A stretch of 64,000 nucleotides of DNA from an uncultured Nocardioides sp. (GTDB lineage: Bacteria > Actinomycetota > Actinomycetes > Propionibacteriales > Nocardioidaceae). The stretch lies in contig NZ_CANKZF010000001.1 in assembly GCF_947488515.1 (NCBI RefSeq), positions 372,001 to 436,000 on the forward strand. The letters are read 5' to 3'. The notes beneath the pieces are model-generated. The model made no database searches and was not told the DNA's origin. It was given only the letters and a program-made list of their open reading frames with translations. A program made the translations under genes and the position numbers. Shown here one piece after another: positions 17,904 through 27,363 of this stretch. Numbering within the stretch: position 1 is the first letter of the stretch; every line of letters begins with the position of its first letter.

Positions 17904-20266
17904 GGGCCTCGTGGAGCACGCTCCCCCACCAGCTGCGCATCGCCGGCATCGCGCTCCTGGCCTCCTGGACGACCGTGCTCTCGTGGCGCGTCCTGACCGA
18001 GGGCTTCGGCGAGGTCGCGATCCCGCTGCTCCTCATCGGGGTCGTCCTGGCCGGTGGGGGCGCCCTGGCTCGTTGGAGCCGGCTCCCGGGACTCGCGATC
18101 GTCGCCGGCCAGCTCGTGCTCGGCGGCCTCCTCGTGCTCGGCACCACCACCGGGTCGCCCATCCCGACCCCGAGCAACGTCGACACCTTCATGGCCGCGC
18201 TGTCAGACGCGCTCGAGACGTCGCGCAGCTACGCCGCGCCCGTGCAGTCCGGCGTCCCGCCGGTGCACCCGTTGCTCCTCATCGGCGGCACGCTCGTCGT
18301 GCTGCTGGTCGACCTGATCGCCTGCACCATGCGGCGGGCCCCGGTGGCCGGCCTCGTGCTGCTCGCCGCCTACACCCTGCCGGTCGCGGTCACCGGAGAC
18401 GCGGTGTCGTGGTGGCTCTTCGCCGTGATCGCCGGCCTGTTCCTCACCCTGGTCTTCATCCAGCACAGCGACCACGTCACCAACTGGGGCCGCGCACCCG
18501 ACGGCGAGAAGGGCTCCTTCTCGGTCCGCACCGGCGCGATCGGCAACACCGCGCTGGCGCTCGGCGCGACGGCCATCGCGCTCGCGGTCGTCGTTCCCGT
18601 CGCCGTGCCCACGATGAGCATGAGCGTCTTCGAGGGCAACGGACCCGGCTCCCGCGAGGTCGAGGTCCAGGACCCGATGGTCGACCTGCGCCGCGACCTG
18701 CGCCGCGGCGAGGACATCCCGCTGCTGTGGGTCACCACGCTCGCACCGAAGCCGACCTACCTCCGCATCTCGGTCCTCTCCCGCTTCAGCGGCTCGCAGT
18801 GGACGCCCGGGGACCGCGAGATCCCCGAGTCGCAGGCCGCGACCGGCGCGCTGCCCCCGCTCGACGGCGTGGCCCTCGACGTGCCGCGCCGCGAGTTCAA
18901 GTACGACGTGCGCGTCGGGCCGGACTTCGCGTCGACGTGGCTGCCCACCACGGCGCAGACGACGCGGATCGCGGCCGGCAACGACTGGCGATACGACCTC
19001 GACACCCGCGACGTCATCGCCGCCCGCGAAGGCATCACGACGGCCGACAGCACCTACGACTACACGGGTGTCCAGCTCGAGTACGACGCCGACCGGATGA
19101 ACTCCGCGGTCTCCGGTGCCGGCTCGGTGGCCGGGATCTTCACCGAGGTGCCGAGCACGCTCAACAACGAGATCCGCCGGCTGGCGGCGAGCATCACCGC
19201 GGACGCGCCCACCCGTTTCCAGAAGGCGCAGGTGCTGCAGCAGTGGTTCCGCGAGGACGGCGGCTTCCGCTACGACCTCAGCGAGGTCCCGTCAGCGGGC
19301 GACGGCAGCGCGGACCTCCTCGCGTTCCTCAACGACCGGGTCGGCTACTGCGAGCAGTTCGCGGCGTCGATGGCGATCATGGCGCGCATCATCGGCATCC
19401 CGAGCCGGGTGGCGGTCGGCTTCCTCGAGCCCGAGCGCGCCACCAACGGCTCGTGGGAGTTCTCCTCGCGCGACCTGCACGCCTGGCCCGAGCTCTACTT
19501 CCCGGGATCGGGCTGGGTGCGCTTCGAGCCCACCCCCCAGGCCCGCACCAGCCAGCCGCCGGACTACACCGAGGCGCAGTTCGCCGAGGTCACCGCGACT
19601 CCCACGCCGAGCGCCGCCCGCCCCAGTGAGGACCTGCCCGAGCGCGGCGCGGATGCCGCCGCCGACGCGGCCTCCGACGACAGCAGCGCCTCGTCGATCC
19701 CCTGGGTCCCGATCGTCGCCGGCCTGCTCGGCCTGGCGGTGGTTGGCCTCCTGCTGCTCACGCCCCGGCTGGTCCGTACGGCGCGGCGCCGGCGCCGCCT
19801 CGACGGCGACGTCGAGGACCTCTGGCTCGAGCTCCGCGACGTCGCCGTCGACCTGGGCCACGCCTGGCCGGTGGGCCGGTCGCCCCGACGCGCCGGCGAG
19901 TGGCTCGGCCACCTGCTGGCGACGCCCGTCCACGACGGCTCGCGACCCGACCGTCCGCGACGCGGTCGCGACCAGGCCCCCGAGGCGGCTCAGGCCCTCG
20001 ACCGGCTCGTCTCGGCTCTCGAGCGCAGCCGCTACGCCCGCGACCCCGAGACCTTCACCGCCGACCACCTCGCCGGCGACCTCGTCCTCGTCGAGGAGTC
20101 CCTCGTCGCCGGAGTGACGTCGCGTGAGGCGCGCCGCGCGGAGTGGTGGCCGACCTCCGTCGTGGGACGCCGCAGGTCGTGGCGCCCGCGCACCCGCGCG
20201 GGCCGGGCGTCGACCGCGACCCCGGACCACGAGTCGACCCGGACGGTCGACGAGCTGGTCGGCTGA
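17900..20266 (+). CDS. TgpA-type membrane transglutaminase-like protein
   Basis: The 788-residue product has an N-terminal block of membrane helices (about residues 10-250), an extracytoplasmic region with a transglutaminase core, a further membrane helix (IPWVPIVAGLLGLAVVGLLLL) and a basic cytoplasmic tail. The core shows the Cys-His-Asp style residues: the cysteine in VGYCEQFAASMA, the histidine in SSRDLHAWPELY, and the downstream GSGWVRFEPTP. DUF3488/TgpA proteins share this layout. The ATG at 17900 overlaps the DUF58 stop as ATGA. The gene ends 75 bp before a strong hairpin shared with the convergent DUF3040 gene. Confidence 0.9.
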   Translation: MRASWSTLPHQLRIAGIALLASWTTVLSWRVLTEGFGEVAIPLLLIGVVLAGGGALARWSRLPGLAIVAGQLVLGGLLVLGTTTGSPIPTPSNVDTFMAALSDALETSRSYAAPVQSGVPPVHPLLLIGGTLVVLLVDLIACTMRRAPVAGLVLLAAYTLPVAVTGDAVSWWLFAVIAGLFLTLVFIQHSDHVTNWGRAPDGEKGSFSVRTGAIGNTALALGATAIALAVVVPVAVPTMSMSVFEGNGPGSREVEVQDPMVDLRRDLRRGEDIPLLWVTTLAPKPTYLRISVLSRFSGSQWTPGDREIPESQAATGALPPLDGVALDVPRREFKYDVRVGPDFASTWLPTTAQTTRIAAGNDWRYDLDTRDVIAAREGITTADSTYDYTGVQLEYDADRMNSAVSGAGSVAGIFTEVPSTLNNEIRRLAASITADAPTRFQKAQVLQQWFREDGGFRYDLSEVPSAGDGSADLLAFLNDRVGYCEQFAASMAIMARIIGIPSRVAVGFLEPERATNGSWEFSSRDLHAWPELYFPGSGWVRFEPTPQARTSQPPDYTEAQFAEVTATPTPSAARPSEDLPERGADAAADAASDDSSASSIPWVPIVAGLLGLAVVGLLLLTPRLVRTARRRRRLDGDVEDLWLELRDVAVDLGHAWPVGRSPRRAGEWLGHLLATPVHDGSRPDRPRRGRDQAPEAAQALDRLVSALERSRYARDPETFTADHLAGDLVLVEESLVAGVTSREARRAEWWPTSVVGRRRSWRPRTRAGRASTATPDHESTRTVDELVG

Positions 20267-20340
20267 GCGGACCGGCGGCTGGTCTGGCGTCGTACGCGGC
20301 GAGTCCCCGACGGTGCGCCACCCACCTGCGGACGCACGAA

Positions 20341-20362
20341 CGCCCGGTCCGAGGACCGGGCG
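20341..20362. terminator. Perfect hairpin, likely bidirectional terminator
   Basis: CGCCCGGTCC-GA-GGACCGGGCG is a perfect 10-bp inverted repeat between two convergent genes, ending at 20266 (+) and 20385 (-). It lacks a clear U tract, as many high-GC actinobacterial terminators do. Confidence 0.7.
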
Positions 20363-20384
20363 ACGGGGTGCGATCAGGCTGGGG

Positions 20385-20822
20385 TCAGAGGCCGCGCTCG
20401 CGGCGGCGGCGCCACCGCTCCTCCATGCGCTCCATGAAGTGACCCCCGGAGCGCTGGCGGCTGGGGCGGTGCGGACGACCGCCGTCGACGACGCCGAACC
20501 CGGTGCGGCCCGAGGCGCGAACCTTGGGCGTCGCGCGACCGGGGCTGCGCGCGGAGGTGAGGGCCAGGATCGCGCCGGCGAGCATCACCACGAAGCCGAG
20601 GACACCGGTGATCGTCTGGAGGACCGCGGTCAGGTCGAGCAGCACCGCGACGATGAGGAGGCCGATGCCGACGACGAGGATCGCCCCGCCGAGGATCATC
20701 CGGCGACGTGCCGCTCGTTGGAAGGAGGTGCCGCGCAAGGTCGAGGCGAGCTTGGGGTCCTCTTCGACGAGGGCGCGCTCCATCTGCTCGAGCATTCGCA
20801 GTTCTTCTTCGGAGAGCTCCAC
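20385..20822 (-). CDS. DUF3040 membrane protein
   Basis: The 145-residue product begins MELSEEELRMLEQMERAL, the signature start of the actinobacterial DUF3040 family, followed by a basic patch, two membrane helices (about residues 42-62 and 68-90) and a basic arginine-rich tail ending ERWRRRRERGL. M. tuberculosis Rv2169c, also near the dcw cluster, belongs to this family. The start is GTG at 20822 after a strong AGGAGG. TAGACT at 20851-20846 is a plausible -10. The function is unknown. Confidence 0.88.
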   Translation of the reverse strand: MELSEEELRMLEQMERALVEEDPKLASTLRGTSFQRAARRRMILGGAILVVGIGLLIVAVLLDLTAVLQTITGVLGFVVMLAGAILALTSARSPGRATPKVRASGRTGFGVVDGGRPHRPSRQRSGGHFMERMEERWRRRRERGL

Positions 20823-20915
20823 GTTTCCTCCTCACCTCTGGGGCAAGTCTAGGCACCCGCCACCACCTACGGTAGGCGTCCCCGGAAAATTCACCCCCGG
20901 GGCAGGAGCGCGACC

Positions 20916-22085
20916 TCACACCAGGCTCGCCGGACGGACTGCCGCCGTCCCGAACCGCCGTGTCGCGCGGTCCACTGCACGGTCGGCCTCGGCCCATCCG
21001 CGCTCCGGCTCGCCGAGGACGAGCTGCCGGTGGACCGTCGCCCGCGGCACCAGTCCCTCCACCCGTACGCCGACCAGTCGCAGGCGCGCCCGCTGGAGCC
21101 CGAGCGCGTCGTAGAGACGGGTCACCGCGCGGTGCACCTCGACGGTGACGTCGGTGGCCTCCGGCATGGTGCGCGAGCGGGTGATCGTGGTGAAGTCGGC
21201 GAACCGCACCTTGAGGGTGACGGTGCGGCCGGCCACTCCTGCCGCGCGCATGCGTCCGGCGACGCGGGCCGAGAGGCGCAGCAGCTCGCGGACGATCACG
21301 TCGCGGTCGTCGGTGTCGCGCGCGAACGTCTCGTCGGCCCCCATGGACCGCTCGGGCTCGTACGGACCCGCCGTCGGGGTGAGGTCGCTGCGGTCGGTGC
21401 CCCACGCCAGGTGGTGCAGCTGGCGACCGAGGTGGTCGCCGACCGCACGTTGGAGGGTCTGGAGCGGGGTGTGGGCGACGTCGCCGACCGTGACCAGGCC
21501 GAAGCGGTTCAGGAGTGCCTGTGTCTTCTCCCCCACGCCGTAGAGCTCGCCGACCGCGAGGGGGTGCAGGAACGAGGTGACCTCCGCCGGGGGCACCACC
21601 ACCACGCCGTCGGGCTTGGCACGCCGGCTCGCCACCTTGGCCACCGACACCGACGCCGCCACCCCGACGGAGCAGGTGATGCCCTGCTCGTCGTGGATCG
21701 TCGCGCGCAGGTGCTCGGCGATCTCCGCGGGGGTGCCGAGGCGTCGCGTGGACCCCCGCACGTCGAGGAAGGCCTCGTCGAGCGACATCGCCTCCACCAC
21801 CGGGGTGACGTCGCGGAACGTCTCCATCACCGAGGCGGAGACGCTGGTGAAGGTGGAGTAGTCGGGCGGGAGCACCACGACGTGCGGGCAGAGGCGACGG
21901 ACACGGGTCATCGGCAGCGCCGACCGGATGCCGTAGCGGCGGGCGACGTAGTTGGCGGCCAGCACCACTCCTCGGCCGCTGCCGCCCACCACGACCGGCT
22001 GGTCGACCAGGTCAGGGCGCTCGCGGAGGGCGACGGAGGCGTAGAACGCGTCCATGTCGACGTGGAGCAGCGGCGTCTCGGTCAT
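20916..22085 (-). CDS. dinB: DNA polymerase IV (Y family, DinB)
   Basis: This translesion polymerase of 389 residues keeps both catalytic carboxylate sites: DMDAFYASV (about 10-18) and SLDEAFLDV (about 100-108). The thumb, palm and little-finger domains follow at normal length, and a QLVLGE segment near the C-terminus resembles the beta-clamp binding motif. Because the acidic residues are intact it is DinB-like, not the inactive ImuB partner usually paired with DnaE2. It follows the methyltransferase gene by 24 bases and is the last gene of the damage-inducible cluster. The start is ATG at 22085. Confidence 0.93.
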   Translation of the reverse strand: MTETPLLHVDMDAFYASVALRERPDLVDQPVVVGGSGRGVVLAANYVARRYGIRSALPMTRVRRLCPHVVVLPPDYSTFTSVSASVMETFRDVTPVVEAMSLDEAFLDVRGSTRRLGTPAEIAEHLRATIHDEQGITCSVGVAASVSVAKVASRRAKPDGVVVVPPAEVTSFLHPLAVGELYGVGEKTQALLNRFGLVTVGDVAHTPLQTLQRAVGDHLGRQLHHLAWGTDRSDLTPTAGPYEPERSMGADETFARDTDDRDVIVRELLRLSARVAGRMRAAGVAGRTVTLKVRFADFTTITRSRTMPEATDVTVEVHRAVTRLYDALGLQRARLRLVGVRVEGLVPRATVHRQLVLGEPERGWAEADRAVDRATRRFGTAAVRPASLV

Positions 22086-22109
22086 CGCCCGCCCCCGTCG
22101 TGGCGACGG

Positions 22110-22889
22110 TCAGCGGCGCGCGACCACGTGGAGCTGGGCAGCGAGCGGGAGGTACTCGGGGCGGGTGGCCACGGCCTTCTCGAGCTCGACCAGCGCGGCC
22201 GTCGCGCCGGGCTCGAGGTCGAGGAGGCTGCCCGGCACCAGGTCGGCGAAGACCCGGACTGCGTGGACCCACTCGGGGTGCAGGCCGGCGCCGGCCAGGA
22301 GGTCGACGACCTCGTCGTGGGTGAGCCGGCGCCCGCCGCGCCCGACCGGGCCGCCCGCGGCGTGACCGGCCGAGCCGTCGGGCGCGTCGTCGAGGAGCTC
22401 GCGGGCGGCCTGGAAGTGCCCGGCCATGGCGCGCGCCACGACGGCGGCGTGCCGCTGGGCGACGAGCAGGCTGAGGTGGCCGCCGGGACGCAGCACGTCG
22501 GCGATCGAGGCGAGGGAGGCCGCGGGGTCGTCGACCATCTCGAGCACGCCGTGGCACAGGACCAGGTCGGCCTCGTCGGCGAGGTCGGGCAGGTCGGACA
22601 GGTCGCCCTGCTGGCCCGTGACCCGGTCGGCGACGCCAGCCTCCCGAGCGCGCCGGTCGAGGGAGGCGAGGGCGTCGGGGCTGGGGTCGATGACCTGCAC
22701 GGTGTGGCCCAGCTCGGCGAGCGGGACGGCGAACCCGCCGGTGCCTCCGCCGATGTCGACGATGCGGGCCTGCCGCCCGTCGGTCGCGTCGCCGGACTCG
22801 AGGAGGCGGCGTACGCCCTCCCAGACCACGCCGGTGCGGACGGACTGGCGGCGCTCGCTGGCAGAGGAGCTCGCGGTCGGCTGGGCCAT
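22110..22889 (-). CDS. Class I SAM-dependent methyltransferase
   Basis: The 259-residue product has motif I VDIGGGTGGFAVPLAE (about 44-59), an acidic IDPSPDAL loop, LVLCHGVLEMV as motif II/III, and RPGGHLSLL; these define a Rossmann-like methyltransferase of the Methyltransf_11/25 type. The substrate is unknown. Many actinobacteria have a methyltransferase near dinB/dnaE2, which hints at a linked role without proving one. The ATG at 22889 has TAGGGT seven bases upstream, so it may also have its own leaderless promoter within the operon. It lies 85 bp downstream of the polymerase gene. Confidence 0.85.
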   Translation of the reverse strand: MAQPTASSSASERRQSVRTGVVWEGVRRLLESGDATDGRQARIVDIGGGTGGFAVPLAELGHTVQVIDPSPDALASLDRRAREAGVADRVTGQQGDLSDLPDLADEADLVLCHGVLEMVDDPAASLASIADVLRPGGHLSLLVAQRHAAVVARAMAGHFQAARELLDDAPDGSAGHAAGGPVGRGGRRLTHDEVVDLLAGAGLHPEWVHAVRVFADLVPGSLLDLEPGATAALVELEKAVATRPEYLPLAAQLHVVARR

Positions 22890-22974
22890 GGACGCAACCC
22901 TAGTGGCTCGGCGTGCGGGGTCCCGCTGCGGCCGCACGCGCTGAACGGGCGGCGTGTCGGAGCGGTGGCGCCGT

Positions 22975-25900
22975 TCATCCGGGGCTCCCGGGACTGCGGT
23001 GCCAGAGGGTGCGCGACGGGGCCCGGTCTCCGACCCGGGGGTCGGCGCCGGGGGTCGCACCGAGCTTGCGCCCGACGTCGCGGGCGGGGTCACCGGCCGG
23101 CGCGACGTCGGCGTAGGGCGAGAGCCGGAAGCCGCTGGAGTGGACGAGGGTTCGCCGCTCGGCGGGTTCGCCCGCGCCCTCCGCGAGTGGCTCGGGCCGT
23201 CGGGCCAGCTCGGCGCGCACCTGCTCGAGCGCCTCGTCGGTGGTGCGGGCGCGTTGCCAGAGGGCGTGCAGCGCGGGCAGGTCCCAGGCACCGGTGGCGC
23301 GCAGCGAGACGCCCCGGCGGCCGGTGCGCCGCAGCTCGCCGCGCACGACCAGCAACCAGGAGGAGAACACGGTCGCGGCGTAGGGCCCCTGGGCGTCCTC
23401 GAAGAAGGTCGCGTCGACCGGGCCGGTGCCGTCGTCGAGGGTCAGGAACACCACGCGCCGCCCGGACCTGATCGGCGGCGTCTGGGTCGCGACCTTCACC
23501 CCGGCCACGAGCAGCTCGGACCGGCTGCGCCGGCGGAGCAGGTCGCGGCTGCGGGTCACCTCGAGCGCGTCGAGGAGCGAGGCATAGGGCGTGATCGCGT
23601 GCTGGCTGACGTCGAGGCCCAGGATCTCCAGCTCGGCGCGCATCCGCTCCGACGTGGTCATCTCCGGCAACCCGGTCGCCCGCTCCCCCGGCCGTCCCGG
23701 TTCGTCACCGAGCTCCAGCGTGAGCTGGACCGACTCGGCCTCGATCACCGGCCGCGTCGCCCGCGACTGCGCGGAGGCACGCGCCCATACGCCGGCCTCA
23801 GCCAGCGCGTGCCGCTCCGTCGACCCTGAGCCGTCCCGCACCGCAGGGTCGGTGCTGTTGCGGGCAGCGGCGTCGGCCGCAGCAGTGGCAGCCGTCGACG
23901 GCGCGCTCCGCCTCGTCAGGCCCCGACCGCGCGCCCGCGAGGCCCGGTCGACCAGACGCGCATGGAGGTCGAGCTCGGCGACCTGCAGCAGCAGGTCGCG
24001 TCGCGTGATGCGACCGCGCCGGTCGAGGGCCTGCTCGCCCGTCGCGATGCCGTAGACCCCGTCGAACCCGCCGGCCAGCACCAGCCGCTCGAGGGTCGGC
24101 CGGGAGACCCGGGCTCGGTGGAAGAAGTCGGACAGCGAGGCGTAGCGGCCACCCCCTCGTGCCTCGACGATGCGGGCCACCTCGGCGGCGCTGATGCCCT
24201 TGACGTCGGTGAGGGAGAGCCGGATCGCATGGCTGCGGGGTCCGTCGGCGGCGTCGTCGGCGCGCTCCACGACGTAGGCCGATGCGCTGGCGTTGACGTC
24301 GAGCCCGCGCACGCCGACCCCGACCTGGCGGGCATCGTCGAGGATCAGGCGCTTGGGGTACATGCCCGGGTCGTGGGTCAGCACCCCGGCGAGGAAGTGC
24401 GCCGGCCAGTGGGCCTTGAGCCACGCCGACTGGTAGGTCGGCAGGGCGAACGCTGCGGCGTGGGCCTTGCAGAAGCCGAACGAGGCGAACGCCGCCAGGA
24501 CCGTCCAGATGCGCTCGACCAGCGCGAGGTCGTAGCCCTGGCCCATGGCGCGCGGGAGGAACCACGTCCTCGTCGCGACCATCCCGTCGGTGCTCCCGAG
24601 CGCGCGGCGCTTCTCGTCGGCCTCGGCGTAGGAGACCCCGGCGAACGTCGCGATGATCTCGATCACCTGCTCGTGGAAGACCACCACTCCGCGGGTGCCC
24701 TCGAGGATCGGACGCAGGTCGTCGTGGAGGTAGTGGACGTCCCGCCAGCCGTGCTTGGCCTCGAGGTAGGGCGTGATCATGTCGCTCTTGACCGGGCCGG
24801 GCCGGAACAGCGAGATGTCGGTGACGATGTCGTCGAAGGTCTCGATGCCGGACTTGCCGACGAGCTCGCGCTGTCCGGGTGACTCGATCTGGAAGACGCC
24901 CAGGGTCTTGGCGCTGCTGATGAGGTCGTAGGTCGTGGCGTCGTCGAACGGCACCTGCGCCTCGTCGTCGAGGTCGAGGTGCACCCCGTCGACGCGGCGC
25001 ACCTCGGCGACCGCGTGGGCCATCGCCGACTGCATCCGGATGCCCAGCACGTCGAGCTTGAGCAGGCCGAGCTCCTCGACGTCGTCCTTGTCGAACTGGC
25101 TCATCGGGAACCCGGCGTGGGACGCCTCGACGGGCGTGCGGTCGAGCAAGGTCACGTCGGAGAGCAGCACCCCGCAGGGATGCATCGCGATGTGGCACGG
25201 CAGACCGTCGAGCCGCTCGACCAGTCCGAAGAAGCGGTCGAGCGCGCCGTCACCGAGCCCGCTGGCCCGCAGCTCGGGCAGGTCGCGGAGCGCCGAGCGG
25301 GCGTCGCGGGCACGGACGTGGGGGAATGCCTTGGCGATCGCGTCCACCTCCCCCGGCGGCATCCCGAGGGCTGCGCCGACGTCCCGGACCGCGTGGCGGA
25401 CCCGGTAGGTGTCCATCATCGAGACGGTGACGCACCGCTCGCCGCCGAAGCGGTCGAGGATGGCGCGGTAGACCTCCTCGCGCCGGGCAGACTCGACGTC
25501 GACGTCGATGTCGGGCAGCGAGGCACGCAGCGGCGACAGGAACCGCTCCATCAGCAGGCCGTGGCGGATCGGGTCGACCCCGGAGATGCCGAGCAGGTAG
25601 TTGACGAGGCTGCCGGCGCCGGACCCGCGCGCGGCACGACGGACACCCATCTCGCCGATCAGGTCGGTGACGTCGGAGACGGTCAGGAAGTAGGACGCGT
25701 AGCCCAGGGTCCGGATGGTCTCGAGCTCGTCGTCGAGGCGCTTCCAGACCCGCATCCTCGGGCCGGTGCCGTAGCGCCAGCCGATCGCCGCCTCGCAGCG
25801 GGCGCGCAGCAGCGCGTCGGCCGTGCGGTGCGGGCCCGTGTCGGGGAGCTCGAGCTCCGGGAAGTGCACCTCGCCGATGCCGAGGTCGGTGCGCGGGTCG

Positions 25901-26910
25901 AGCGCGCACCGGTCGGCGACCGCCCGCGTGCGGGCGAGCAGCCGCCTCGCCTCCCGCTCGCTGTCGCCCATCCCGGCGAGGCGGCAGATCTCGTCGGCCA
26001 CCTCGTGCATCTGCTTGCCGGTCTTGAGGAACCCCTCGGCGTTGCCGCGAGCGCCGTCGGGACCGACGTCGCGCAGCCCGGCCGAACCCAGCGGCACCAG
26101 TCGGCGGGCCGCGTCGAGCACGTCGACCGTCGGCGCGTCGAGCCGGTCGGTGTAGCGCACCGCGTTGGTCAGCACCGTCGTGAGGCCGGCGCGACGGGCG
26201 AGTCCGGCCATCCGCGCGGCGTGGGCCGACGTGCCCGGCCCCCAGGTGCTCCCGCGGCCGCCGAGCCGGTGGGAGACCAGCTCGACGACCAGGTTGGGGC
26301 GGGGCACCACCTCGAGCCACGGCGCGAGCACCGTCGGGCCGAGGTCGTCGCGGCGCCGGGTGGCGACCGCGCCCAGCTCCGAGGACGGCCCGAGCAGCAC
26401 GAGCACGTCACCACCCACGAGGTGGGGGGCCAGCAGGTCGAGCGTGGCGACGGGTCGCCCGCGCTCCCCGGACAGGTGGACCGAGGACACCATCCGGCAC
26501 AGCGCCGCCCAGCCGGCCCGGCCCATGGCCAGGAAGGTGACGCGGGCGCCGCCCCCCTGCTGTGCTGACGGGTCGCGGGACACGCCCCCGCGCGCCGGCG
26601 TACGACGTCGGAGCGGGCGCCCACCTCCCCCGGTCGACGCGCCCCCGGTCGCCATGTCGGTGCCCATGTCGGTGGCCATGTCGGTGGTCGGGGCGACCGC
26701 GAGGTCGACCCCGAGCACCGGCCGGATGCCGGCCCGGCGGGCGGCGCCCACGAACTTCACCGCGCCGTAGGTGCCGTCACGATCGGTGAGGGCCAGGGTG
26801 TCCATGCCGTGCTCGACCGCCCGCTGGACGAGCACGTGGGGGTGGGACGCGCCGTACCGCAGGGAGAACCCGGAGGCGACGTGGAGGTGGACGAACGGGT
26901 CTGACGACAC
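22975..26910 (-). CDS. dnaE2: Error-prone DNA polymerase III alpha subunit (DnaE2 type)
   Basis: This 1311-residue C-family polymerase starts with a PHP domain (FVHLHVASGFSLRYGASHP, about 6-24), then a palm domain with the catalytic motif SLPDIDVD (about 463-470), finger motifs including FGFCKAHAAAFALPTYQSAW, a helix-hairpin-helix region and an OB fold near residues 1160-1230. The downstream segment LTHDPGMYPKRLILDDAR is of the kind seen in Streptomyces-type DnaE2. It is longer than M. tuberculosis DnaE2, through a low-complexity insert at about residues 75-125. The start is GTG at 26910. The position behind a LexA box and beside dinB supports a damage-tolerance role rather than the replicative DnaE1. 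Confidence 0.88.
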   Translation of the reverse strand: MSSDPFVHLHVASGFSLRYGASHPHVLVQRAVEHGMDTLALTDRDGTYGAVKFVGAARRAGIRPVLGVDLAVAPTTDMATDMGTDMATGGASTGGGGRPLRRRTPARGGVSRDPSAQQGGGARVTFLAMGRAGWAALCRMVSSVHLSGERGRPVATLDLLAPHLVGGDVLVLLGPSSELGAVATRRRDDLGPTVLAPWLEVVPRPNLVVELVSHRLGGRGSTWGPGTSAHAARMAGLARRAGLTTVLTNAVRYTDRLDAPTVDVLDAARRLVPLGSAGLRDVGPDGARGNAEGFLKTGKQMHEVADEICRLAGMGDSEREARRLLARTRAVADRCALDPRTDLGIGEVHFPELELPDTGPHRTADALLRARCEAAIGWRYGTGPRMRVWKRLDDELETIRTLGYASYFLTVSDVTDLIGEMGVRRAARGSGAGSLVNYLLGISGVDPIRHGLLMERFLSPLRASLPDIDVDVESARREEVYRAILDRFGGERCVTVSMMDTYRVRHAVRDVGAALGMPPGEVDAIAKAFPHVRARDARSALRDLPELRASGLGDGALDRFFGLVERLDGLPCHIAMHPCGVLLSDVTLLDRTPVEASHAGFPMSQFDKDDVEELGLLKLDVLGIRMQSAMAHAVAEVRRVDGVHLDLDDEAQVPFDDATTYDLISSAKTLGVFQIESPGQRELVGKSGIETFDDIVTDISLFRPGPVKSDMITPYLEAKHGWRDVHYLHDDLRPILEGTRGVVVFHEQVIEIIATFAGVSYAEADEKRRALGSTDGMVATRTWFLPRAMGQGYDLALVERIWTVLAAFASFGFCKAHAAAFALPTYQSAWLKAHWPAHFLAGVLTHDPGMYPKRLILDDARQVGVGVRGLDVNASASAYVVERADDAADGPRSHAIRLSLTDVKGISAAEVARIVEARGGGRYASLSDFFHRARVSRPTLERLVLAGGFDGVYGIATGEQALDRRGRITRRDLLLQVAELDLHARLVDRASRARGRGLTRRSAPSTAATAAADAAARNSTDPAVRDGSGSTERHALAEAGVWARASAQSRATRPVIEAESVQLTLELGDEPGRPGERATGLPEMTTSERMRAELEILGLDVSQHAITPYASLLDALEVTRSRDLLRRRSRSELLVAGVKVATQTPPIRSGRRVVFLTLDDGTGPVDATFFEDAQGPYAATVFSSWLLVVRGELRRTGRRGVSLRATGAWDLPALHALWQRARTTDEALEQVRAELARRPEPLAEGAGEPAERRTLVHSSGFRLSPYADVAPAGDPARDVGRKLGATPGADPRVGDRAPSRTLWHRSPGSPG
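26651..26686 (-). repeat. 12-bp tandem repeat inside dnaE2
   Basis: Three copies of a 12-bp unit (GCCATGTCGGTG and a one-base variant) encode TDMATDMGTDMA in the insert between the PHP domain and polymerase core. Replication slippage could change the length in units of four residues without breaking the frame. Confidence 0.75.
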
Positions 26911-26922
26911 CTCGCCCCGCCC

Positions 26923-27354
26923 TCAGGCGACGCTGGCGTGCGGGACCAGGCCGAGCGCCTGCTCGACCACGGCGAGGAACCGGTCGGCGTCGCGCACCAG
27001 GTCGTCGGCCTCCCGCTCGGTCACGGCCCGGGTGGACCCGGCCTCGGCGGCGGCGCGCTTGCCGGCACCGGCGGCGAAGAAGCTCGCCCACTCGGTCAGC
27101 TCGGGAGCCACCTCGGCGAGCAGGACCCATGCGTTCTTCTGCCGGCGCCCCCGCGGGGCCGGGCGGGCCCGGGCCGCGAGCAGGGCGGCCGCGGCGCAGA
27201 GGGCCGCGACGTGGGCGCAGGCGTAGCGGGTCGGCACGTCGCGCGCCGTGATGGAGTCGCGCAGCGACGTCGCGGACCGCTCGAGGTAGGAGTGCGAGGT
27301 GGCGGGGAGCATGTGGGGTCCGACGGAGGGACCGGGGCTGGTCGTCGAGGTCAT
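26923..27354 (-). CDS. SAV_6107-type HEPN domain protein
   Basis: The 143-residue all-helical product contains SYLERSATSLRDSITARDVPTRYACAHVAALCAAAALL, the N-terminal helices of the HEPN family named after Streptomyces SAV_6107, then a charged helix and ADDLVRDADRFLAVVEQALG. HEPN domains are often RNases or toxin-like helical bundles with an RxxxxH motif; I do not see a clear R-x4-H here, so nuclease activity is doubtful. It sits between DUF6504 and dnaE2, 9 bases after the first and 12 before the second, so it is surely co-transcribed with the polymerase. The start is ATG at 27354. Confidence 0.75.
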   Translation of the reverse strand: MTSTTSPGPSVGPHMLPATSHSYLERSATSLRDSITARDVPTRYACAHVAALCAAAALLAARARPAPRGRRQKNAWVLLAEVAPELTEWASFFAAGAGKRAAAEAGSTRAVTEREADDLVRDADRFLAVVEQALGLVPHASVA

Positions 27355-27363
27355 CGCCGGCCC